Below are positions 1 to 9,028 of a DNA stretch of 28,166 bases, piece after piece. This DNA comes from Heterostelium album PN500 (taxonomy: Eukaryota > Evosea > Eumycetozoa > Acytosteliales > Acytosteliaceae). Location: contig NW_008805082.1 in assembly GCF_000004825.1 (NCBI RefSeq), forward strand, positions 1 to 28,166, written 5' to 3'. Made by a program: the position numbers and the translations under genes. Every line of letters begins with the position of its first letter. Positions within the stretch are counted from its first letter, which is position 1. The notes below the pieces were generated by a model. It made no database searches, was not told the origin of the DNA, and saw only the letters and a program-made list of their open reading frames with translations.

Positions 1-216
1 TGATGATAATAATAATAATAATAATATTTCAACTCAATATTGTAGTGGTGATGATAAGATGATTCATGAAGATAAAGAAACATTAGGTACCGATCAATGT
101 ATGGAGGATGATGTCTCTAACGATACTTCAAATGAATCTATTATTTCAGCTAATGACCCACCAACACCAACCACTACTACCACTACCACTACTACCACTT
201 CCACTTCCACTACTAC

Positions 217-270
<54 letters not shown>

Positions 271-3200
271 CTATTACAAATTCTTTAATATTCGTAATAG
301 ATCAATGTCATTCACTCTATTTCCTAGTGTAGATTTGTAAGTATACTTTTTAATTATTCAAAGATCTAATATTCACTGACATCAATTTTTTTTTTTTTTT
401 TTTTTTAAAAATAGATTTAATCCATTCAGTTTGATGTATTCTGCCAAAGACATTAGAAGAATCATCAAAGCCGAGGATGGTATGACTGATATCCAAGTTA
501 TAAGATCTATTTTAAAAGTAGATTTCCTCAGGAGAATATTTGAAGCCAATCCGATCGATGTACATATCAGAACAAACGGTTATTCAGGTGGTGTTGTGTT
601 TAAAAGCAAATCAAAAAAAGTTCAAAAACAATACGAATTGAGTAAGTTGATAGATATTTATAATCTAGATTTGTATTTATTTTTTACTAATCATTTTTTT
701 ATTTTATTTTTTTTTTAAAGTTGGTTTAAAAGACATAAAAGATAAAGATGTACTTACTGAAGAACAATTTGAACAACTTGGTGTAGTAGTTTGTGATCCA
801 GCACCAAACCACAATGTTTGGTTAAATAACAAACATCCGTTTGCAAACGGTGCTGGTGATTATTCTTTCCGAAAGAATGTCATTGACGTGAAGTCTTCAA
901 CGCATCACTTTCAATCCGAGTCTGGTCTGAACAAACACAAAAAGAATAAGCTACTTGGTCACGATTTAATGAAATGGCAGTCTGACATACCTTCAGTCAA
1001 TGGTAATATCTTTTTTTCACAAGATTATCAAATTTTGTTTATCTTACTAACTATAAATACTATTTATTTTGATTTTTTTATCATAGGGTCCAGTACAAAC
1101 GATATTACAGATCTTGCAATATATGAAAAACGTTTGGAATTTATATTCAAATCGGTTTTTTTACCACCAGAACAAAGAAGTTCAGATATCAAACCATATG
1201 GTATTCTAAGGGCAGTCGGAGAAGAGAAAAAGAAAGAGCAACGAGTCTGCCTCTCAAACAACACCACCATTCCATATCACTCAAACCAGCATAAATCCGT
1301 CTTCCATCAGTATCGACAATGTCATGGTGATGCGTGGCAAAAGGTTGATTTGGATCGATCGCGATCAAAGAAGCACAGTGAATCATTAAATTCGAAAAAA
1401 TTGTTCAACTTTGCATTACAATCGATTCCTATCAAGCAGTTAACTCATGATCCAATGCAGATCGATTCCACCGATCCCAATGATCCAAAGCAGATCGACT
1501 CCACCGATTCCAATACTCCAAAGTGCGTGCCAAAGTTGGTATTCAAGGGTAACAATGTACCCATCCAATCCGACAGGGAATCATCTCAAGAGAAAAGTGG
1601 TGCCAATAAGATGAAGCTACGACGCGTTGGATCTCCCATCAAAGTGAGAAAAGTATATATTCACTTACTTCGAGAACACCTCGGCAAGCTTGACGATGGC
1701 TCACTGGAGCGATTCATGGATCGATTCAAATTTGTGCTAGATATAACCTATTTGCAAGATGATTTTACGAATCTACAGAAAGAAGCATTGCTAAAGTTCC
1801 TCAAGGATCACAAACTCGAGTTCCTCGAACCAATCGACGAGTCCAATGTACGATTAAATGATATACAGACTGCAATTCACTACTATGGAGTCGAGCTCAT
1901 CCAACAAGCAATGGATATATGGAAATTCTTTAAGTTTACCGAACCATTGCCAGGTAATCAAGGTGTGGAAAAAGAAGTACATTTCAAAGATGGCATAAAT
2001 AGAGTCGAACAAATTACAACAACTTTCAGGAACCAAGCGTTTCAAAAGTTTTGGTTCAGACGTATTCATTTCGAACGGTGCAAATGGCTAAAGGATCATG
2101 GAATTAAGATCATGCCAGATAGTGTCGGAGGTCACTGGATTAGACCAAATCAATCAAAAGTTGACGCCAATGAAGACAGTATTTACCAACTATTACCAGT
2201 CTTTAACGGCTTGACAATTTTGGTCATGGTATCTAACGGTACAGATGAAGGAAAAAAGGTAGAAAGAACATTAATCGGTCGAATTAAATTGAATGGTGGA
2301 AAGTACACTAGGGATGTAAATGGCACATTCAACTTTATGGTTACTGACAAGGAAGATTGGGACAGCACACCAAACAAAAAGGCGAGAGAGATCTGTAAGG
2401 TGAAGAATATTCCAGTAGTTTCCAATGCCACTTATATTACAGAGTGCCTGAGACAACATGTGTATCTACCTCTACTATCGTATGATCTGTCGTCAGCTGC
2501 CAACACTACCAGTAGTGCTGCGAAGGTTTCACCAAGCAAGAAGAGTGGTTCCAAGACAGCTATCAACACTACCAGTAGTGCTGCGAAGGTGACACCAAGC
2601 AAGAAGAGTGGTTCCAAGACAGCTACCAACACTACCAGCGGTTCAACTGTTGCACCAAGCAAGAAGAGTGGTTCCAAGACAGCTACCAACACTACCAGTA
2701 GTGATGCGAAGGTGACACCAACCAACAAGCGTATCGACTCACCCGCTCCCTCCATACCGGATCTTCAAACAAAAAAGAAGTCCAAGAAGACCGACAATAC
2801 CGACAAGAAGTCTATCGATAGCGATGAAGACAAAGACAATAATCCGAAATCCCGAAAGAAATCAAGTAAGTAATTAACTTTTTGTTATTTTTCAAATTAA
2901 AACAGTTCATTAATACCAATATAAACACTTTCATTCTTTATAGAGAATAAGAAAAGAGGTAGATGGAAGTGTTTATGTTGTGGAAAAACCAACAATTTCA
3001 AACGATTTACTGATGTACATTACAAAGTTCTCCACTGCAATCACTGTTTATTGGTACACATCCCTTTTAAAGATCGAAAAGCTGCCAAAGAATCAGTTGA
3101 TAAAACTAGAGTCGGTAAGTATCATAGTTGAAAAATAAAAAATAACAACTGTTTTTTGATTAATCTTTTTTTTTTTCACACATTTAGTTATTGGTGCTGG

Positions 3201-3918
3201 TTGTGGTAATTTAAATCATATTCAACGAATGAAAGGTGTGAAATATAGTCCTGCCACGGAAAGAATCACCGAATCTCTCCAAAGATACAGTTTCAGTGTT
3301 TCGAAAACAAACATGAAAATATCAATTTCCAACGAGTTCAATACATCACAAGTAGGTTTTAACTGTTTAATATCAATTGTTTTTTTATATTTTTACTAAT
3401 AAAATAATTATTTTTTTTTAAATTTTTAGGTGTTTGGTCCAAACATCGATAAACTAGAAAATGACTTTGTTTCAGCAATCAACAAACCAGTTTCAAACGA
3501 GTGGACGCAGGCAAAGAAAGATGAAGAGCTCCATTCGTTATATAACCTATCCAAGGTCAAACCCCCAGGAGAGAGTAAATCATATAAACCAAAAGATACC
3601 AAGAGGGTATATAACAAGTCATTCTCTGTTCGGTTGTACACTGGAAAGGATGACCAAGGCCAGCCTAAAGATATTTTTATCAATAGAGATATTCTTGCAT
3701 GTACAAACATGATGGCAATTGCTAAGGCCTATTTTTGTGGAAAGCAACGTCCACAACTTTTAGCACCTTTCACCAGTCAACCTATTATTAATACCCCGGG
3801 CAAGGAATGTCCACGACAAAATTTGATTTCTGCGTTTACGCAGTAAGTATTGAAATTTTTTTTTTTAAAAAACAAAAAGCACAATTTACTAATTTTTTTC
3901 TGTTTTTCAAGAGAATAA
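1..3918 (+). CDS. Fanzor-like (TnpB/RuvC-related) protein with embedded BRCT domain, 5' partial
   Basis: The frame is already open at base 2. Exons: 2-336, 415-641, 721-1002, 1087-2865, 2944-3114, 3188-3351, 3430-3842, 3912-3918; 1125 residues visible. The outer parts resemble Fanzor RNA-guided nucleases: an N-terminal SFTLFPSVDLFNPFS region, RTNGYSGG, a RuvC-I-like VVVCDPAPN (D213), NEFNTSQ (E981; Fanzors carry a Glu before a TS motif) and a RuvC-III-like FINRDILACTN (D1073) followed by GKQRP. Between these halves, in exon 4, lies a BRCT-like domain (about 652-745, with VSNGT, GGKYT and a VSNATYITECL helix), then S/T-P-x-K repeats, Lys-rich stretches and a CLCC...HCNHC zinc ribbon (about 883-910). 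The zinc Cys pairs expected after the TS motif are missing. Intron 3 is 84 nt and stop-free, so its retention would keep the frame. If the last 69-nt intron is retained, the protein ends at 3846 with one residue fewer. The BRCT and zinc ribbon are fairly clear; Fanzor kinship is inferred from motif order. It may be an element protein or a domesticated one. Confidence 0.55.
203..268 (+). repeat. (AAT)n microsatellite encoding poly-Asn, preceded by poly-Thr
   Basis: A long AAT run in the first visible exon gives an Asn tract, following a run of ACT/ACC Thr codons. Such homopolymers are common in dictyostelid proteins and are probably disordered linkers. The opening bases of the window encode a second, shorter Asn run. 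Confidence 0.9.
2502..2729 (+). repeat. 63-nt in-frame tandem repeat, S/T-P-x-K-K type
   Basis: Copies start at 2502, 2565, 2628 (60 nt, one codon shorter) and 2688 (partial). Each encodes NTTSSAAKV-[S/T]-PSKKSGSKTA or a close variant. The S/T-P-x-K core is both a CDK-type phosphorylation consensus and the SPKK minor-groove DNA-binding motif known from histone tails. The repeat lies between the BRCT domain and the zinc ribbon. Confidence 0.85.
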
Positions 3919-4294
3919 ATCAAATTGCACCACCGAATTCTCAATAAAAAAGTGATTGTACTGCAATAACACAACTTAATTAAAAAGTTGAGTGTGATTA
4001 AAAATTGATTGAACACATCTAAAAATGATTTATAACAATAGTTGATTGAACATCAATCATATATTGAAATTAAAGATGATAAATAAATCTTTTTTTTTGC
4101 AGAGTTGTCAGGATTATATTTGCTTTTCCTAAAAGAATAAATAATTTGCAAAAAAAACTATTCCACATTTTGACTCATTGAGGGGAGTCAAAAAAAAAAA
4201 AAAGTTTGACTAAAATTAAAATTAATGTTGTATTTTTTTTCATATCTAAATAAAGGTTATGTTAGACGTTGTACAGTTGAATAGTATATAAGCT
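3919..4294. other. Intergenic: gene-1 3' region and golgin promoter
   Basis: No gene is seen. The stretch is A+T-rich with poly-A and poly-T tracts. It holds a short inverted repeat CAACTT-N6-AAGTTG near 3970-3990, a partly repeated TTGATTGAACA motif near 4005-4055, and an 8-bp stem-loop at 4168-4193. The golgin start codon follows closely. Confidence 0.7.
4168..4193. other. Stem-loop, 8-bp perfect inverted repeat
   Basis: TTTTGACT (4168-4175) is complementary to AGTCAAAA (4186-4193), with a 10-nt loop CATTGAGGGG, and a poly-A run continues on the 3' side. A run of four G is unusual in this A+T-rich spacer. A role in mRNA 3'-end formation or as an element terminus is possible; neither is shown. 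Confidence 0.5.
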
Positions 4295-6729
4295 ATGAGT
4301 AATAGTCAGAATAATAATAATAATAATAATAATAACAATGGAAGTAATCATCAAGGTGGTGGTTGGTTCAGCTCATTCAGTGAACAAATCAATCAGATCA
4401 AAGATGTAATCACCAATGACAGTCAAGATCAATACTATGACGATGATAATATCAATGGTGATGATGATATTGAAGATCAAATATTAATGTTACGTGCCGA
4501 GGTATATATTATTATTATTATTATAGTTGTTTAGTATTTAATAATAAGAGAGAGTATTGATTACTAATTAAGTTGTTGACAGGTTAATAAATATAAATTG
4601 GAGAATGAAGAGTTGGAAAAGAGATCGTTGGAGTCTGAACAGAGAATGGCATCGGTTACCAAAGAGTTTAGTAGATTGATGTCAGAGAAAGAGACAGAGT
4701 TGACCGATCTTAGAAATATAAATACAAATTTGAAACAAACATTGATGTCACCAACAACAACAACAGCAACAGCAACTACAACTACAACAGATTCACCACA
4801 ACAACATACAATTCATAACGATTTAAATGGACACTCATCATTAGGATTGACTTTGGAGAATGAAAATCAAATGGTATTTGACGATGACAATACAAATAAT
4901 AATGAAAACGATACATTACAATCATTACAAATTAAATTAAAGGTAACCAGTCATTACATATAAAAAACTGTTTATCTAATTGCTTGTACTAATACATATA
5001 TCTATCCTTTTAGAAACAATCTGAAAACTATCAATCTCAAATATCAACATTACAACAACTTCATCAAGATAAAATATATAAATTGAATCATCAGATCGAA
5101 ACTTTACAACAAGAGATTGAACATATAAATGAAATGAGTAAGTTTGAACAACAACAACAATATATAGATTGATTTAACTAATTAAATATTAATGTTATTA
5201 TCAAAATGGTTACGAGTAGATCAAACAAATAATGAACAAAATGATACACTTAAAAAGGAGAATGATCAACTAAAAGAAGATATAGCAAAAGTTAATGTAA
5301 TTTTGACAGAGAAAGAAGAAAAGGAAAAGGAAAGTGAAAAACAAGATATAAATAGTAATGATAATATTGATAATTCACAATTAAAGAAGGAGATTGAACA
5401 ATTGAATGAAGAGTTAACAAAATTAAGAGCAGAGAAAGTAGTTGGTGTAGATAATAATAATAATAATAGTTCTGATAAACAACAAGAATTGGATAGTTTG
5501 AAGGAACAGCTGAACAAGTCAACGAAAGAACTGAGTAGACTAAGACAACATCTACTGGAGATGGAAGACAACCATACCACCACCGACTTGGAGAACGAAG
5601 AGAAGATCGCTCAGCTGGAGGAGCAACTCAAGACACTGCAGGATGTCAGTAGCAGCAATCGAACTGCCAGTGACACCAACGACCGACTCACAAGAGAACT
5701 CCATGAGAAAGACGATGAGCTGAAACGAACGACAGTGGCGCTAAACAACTTGCAGTCGGTACTCGAGCAGTTCCAAGCCGACCAGGAGTCGACCATACAG
5801 ACGGAGCTGGTTTCCGTACACCAAAAGATAAAAGACTCACAGGCAGAGATTGCAAGACTCCAGAAAGAGAAACAAGAGTACGATCAATTGAAAGTCAGCT
5901 TCCAAGAGGCAAACGACACCATCAAGCAGATGCAGCAGACTCTCAACACCAAGGAGAAGGAATATCGTACATTGAAAGAGGATATCGAACCTCTTAAGAT
6001 GGCATTCGACAAAAATATAAATAGATTATCAGATATGTGTTTACAAGAACAGGAATCAGTTGATAAGTAAGTAGAATATGAATATTCTAAATATGTCGTT
6101 GAATTTAATATTTATACTCTCTATCTTTTACAACAATTTCTATAGGAGAATTGTTAGTAAACTATTTTTAACATACTTTAATGTAAAAGGCACAAAGAAA
6201 TTGGATGTACTGGAGTTGATTGCGAAAATCCTTAGTTTTAATGATGATGAAAAAGTTACTGTAAGTAGATAATAGCTATGATTTATTTAGAGTATAGACA
6301 TATGATTGATATTAATTCATTAATAAAATATAATATTAGATTGGATTGACAAAGAGACAGTGGTCATTGATTCCATTCTTTGGAAATGGAACGACTCCAA
6401 CTGCTGAACAGAATGGTGAGAAGTCACTGACAGACATGTGGATCGAATTCTTATTGAAAGAAGCAGAAACAAATAATAATAATATGAATATGAATGGAGG
6501 TAGTGATATTTTAATGTCTCAACCAACAACACCAAGTACAACACCTTTCTCAACACCAACCAAACAACAACAACATCTGATGGCACCTCCACCTTCACCT
6601 TCAACACCCTACAAACAACAACAACAACAACAACCAATCAACAATAATTATTTCAGTGTAACTCCAAACCCCAATGGCAAATTGAAATCAACAGTCATAT
6701 ATGATGGTGATATCAAAAACAATCTATAA
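4295..6729 (+). CDS. Golgin of the GMAP-210/Rud3 type, GRAB-domain coiled-coil tether
   Basis: Exons 4295-4501, 4583-4942, 5014-5137, 5220-6066, 6146-6260 and 6340-6729 give 680 residues. After a short Asn run, the N-terminus has an amphipathic GGGWFSSFSEQINQIKDVI stretch, placed like the curvature-sensing ALPS helix of GMAP-210 (WLGGLGSGLG region, TRIP11). A long heptad-rich, Glu/Lys/Gln coiled coil fills the middle (about 70-560). A GRAB-like domain follows from RIVSKLFLTYF through KLDVLELIAKILSFNDDEKVTIGL. GRAB binds Arf1-GTP at the cis-Golgi in yeast Rud3 and human GMAP-210. The tail is low complexity (Pro, Ser, Gln). The inferred role is vesicle tethering at the Golgi rim. It is far shorter than human GMAP-210 (about 2000 residues) and nearer yeast Rud3. 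The start is the first ATG of the first exon. Exon 4 changes from A+T-rich to C/G-ending codons near 5490. Confident for the family, less so for the ALPS helix. Confidence 0.8.
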
Positions 6730-6839
6730 TCATACATTAATATTATCCTTTAAAATTGAAATAAATTTAAATGATTAACTATCTTATATATTTATCTTTA
6801 ATTTATAAATTTTAATATTTTTCAAAGTTAGTTAGTGGT

Positions 6840-6942
6840 ACCAGCTTGAAATAAATAAAATTGCTGGTAGAAAAAGATATATATATTTGTTTTTTTCCAA
6901 ATGCTGGACAAAAAATATTTTTAAAACCAAATACCAGCATTT
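6840..6942. repeat. Paired inverted repeats sharing a CCAGC/GCTGG core
   Basis: ACCAGC (6840-6845) faces GCTGGT (6863-6868). AAATGCTGG (6899-6907) faces CCAGCATTT (6934-6942), a perfect 9-bp pair. Four oriented copies of one core in about 100 bases just past the golgin gene could be two hairpins, paired protein-binding sites or remnants of a small inverted-repeat element. Confidence 0.5.
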
Positions 6943-8993
6943 TTTAAATTAAAGATCAAAAAAACTTAAATAACTACTATTTTGTATTAAATTATCTTTC
7001 ATTGCATCAACAACAATATCAAAAGCTGGGGATTTTTAATTTTTAATGAATTATGATCTAGGAAATCATCAATATTAGAATTGGAGAGTGGGTGGTCTGT
7101 TAAATATTATAACCAAACAAAACCATGGTTTTCACAATTTGATAATTGTATTAAAGTAAATTTCAATTTAAATTGAATCATGTTGATGAACTGATATTAG
7201 TGTTCTCTAAAAAGAACGAAAAAAAAAAAAAAAAGTATAGTCCAAATAATACAAATAAAAACCATGAGATCTAAAAGAAGGAAATCATATCTATGCAATG
7301 GTACTACAACATCAAACAATCATGAGTTATTTTTCCAAAAAGAAAGTTATCTGTTTAGTCTGGTCAGAGAATTAAACAGCCAACTGATAAAAAAGGAATA
7401 AATTTGTGGGTGGTGGTCGTTTAGTTGTTTGAAAATCTCAACAACGCTCATTAGAAATCAAAACCAACACTAAACAGCCCCCACATTTACAAAACGCTAA
7501 AAACAACCAAAGTAAACGTACCCAGGGAATTTTCAAAAATATCGTAATCATAAAAATCCTGGCGGTTAAAACAAATCCATTTTTTGAATTACTTTTTATT
7601 TTGATGATATTTTTTTTGAAATTTTTTTTATTTTTTCATTTTTTCAATTTTTTTTGTAAGCAACAACAACACAACACCAATTTTGATCCCAGACTAAACA
7701 ACACATGTCAAAAACATAGATACCAACAAACCAGGCTAAACAACCAACAAAACAAACACACACACATTTATTATTTATTTATTTAATTACTATTTACACA
7801 AAAAAAAAAAAAAAAAATATTATATAAGTAAATACTTGTTTTGCTACAAAGTTTTTTTCTTTTCTTTTATTATAGTAAACTCCTTTCACTCAAACCCAAC
7901 CAATAATAAATTCGAATTTTATATAGTAGTAATCATTTAGTCATTTATAATTACCTTTTTTTTTCAATATACATAATAATATTTTTCCAACAACGATTCC
8001 AAATTCCCACTTCCACTTCCATCACACAATTAATTTTCTTCCAAATATATTATATAACAAAATAATAATAAATCATATGATATTTGCTTAATATTCACAA
8101 ATCAACAACACCAACTCTCGCAATCCTCAAATCAATCTGCCAACAACCCATTTTATATCCTGTCTCTGGTAGGTGCACCCCTTTGTAATATAAATTCAAA
8201 AAAAAAAAGTAAAAATTTTGTAACCAATTTTTTTTTTATTTTTTGTTTTTTTTTTTGTCAATTTTTTTTTGTCACACCTCGATTTTTTTTCGCCGATACA
8301 AGCTTTCAACAAAAAAAAAAAAAACTAATTCCATTCATTTTTTACCAGGTCATCATAAACACACTTCACACAATACACACATACACACCACTATTAGTGA
8401 AAAAAAATTAAATAAAAAATAAACATACTAATTGTTACTACCTCTATTATAAACAGTTAACCTTACCACTATAATTCCAATTCAATTCAATCCATTCCAA
8501 AAAAAAAAAAAAAAAAAACTAATATATATAATAGTTTATTTAAAAAAATTTAAAATTTAAATTTATATAATTTTTATTTTATTGTTTACTTATACCACTT
8601 CACCACACACCACCCATCCTTCATACTACAGCCTATCTTCAACAAAATAAACAAACCAACAAATGCTGTTACTCCTTCTGGCTTGACTTCCTACAATAAT
8701 AATAATAACAACAACGTCGCACTCTATTTATTTTACATTTGCATATCCATTTTGTTTTTTATTTTTTTAAGAAACAAAACTGACAAACAACCAGTTTTTT
8801 TCAATTAATTACTTTTCTTTGCAAAATCACTCTATTTATTAAATTAAAAATTTTATTAAAAAAACTAATTTCCCAAATTATCAAATAAACAACCAAATTT
8901 GTTGATTTTAGTTTTATCAGTCATACTAGTTTATTCTCTGGTTGTCATTTTCTTTTTTCAGACACTGCTGATTTTACTTTTGGTTAAGTTCTA

Positions 8994-9002
8994 GGCGGGA
9001 AA
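8994..9002 (+). promoter_or_regulatory. GGCGGGAAA, E2F-like motif
   Basis: GGCGGGAAA lies 27 bases before the zinc-finger start codon, in a long A+T-rich region where G+C-rich words are scarce. It matches the core of the E2F/DP consensus. Function is inferred only. If the acceptor at 8961 is used, the motif would be within the transcribed leader. Confidence 0.35.
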
Positions 9003-9028
9003 CTAAACATCACGCACAATCTGTATAT

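Larger units (their letters stand above)
6730..9028. other. 2.3-kb intergenic/5' regulatory region of the zinc-finger gene
   Basis: No convincing ORF was found in any frame; the longest (7601-7786) is homopolymer-rich. Features seen: a cluster of CCAGC/GCTGG inverted motifs at 6840-6942; G/T-rich GGGTGGTC and GGGTGGTGGTC motifs near 7090 and 7408; C/A-rich ACACAC and CCACACACCACCC stretches at 8350-8390 and 8600-8620 (C/A-rich boxes are typical upstream of dictyostelid developmental genes); and GGCGGGAAA at 8994-9002. A good splice acceptor (TTTTTTCAG, ending at 8961) lies shortly before the start codon. A GTAGGT donor at 8169 could pair with it as a 5'-UTR intron. That pairing would be about 790 nt, much longer than the coding introns here, so it is only a possibility. 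Confidence 0.6.

Noticed and set aside
1227-1395. A second readable frame inside exon 4 of gene 1, encoding IDNVMVMRGKRLIWIDRD
   Set aside because: It is closed by a stop after about 58 codons, while the main frame stays open to 2865 with typical codons. No frameshift is needed.
1600-2500. PARP-like PADR1/WGR domains before the BRCT
   Set aside because: Only vague helix similarity was seen. No WGR motif, PADR1 zinc finger or catalytic domain could be shown.
2432-2755. 107-codon minus-strand ORF
   Set aside because: It is the antisense shadow of the 63-nt repeats and gives a repetitive Leu/Val product.
7601-7786. 61-codon ORF in the long spacer
   Set aside because: It is made of poly-T (Phe) and CA-rich sequence, has no domain, and has spacer-like composition.
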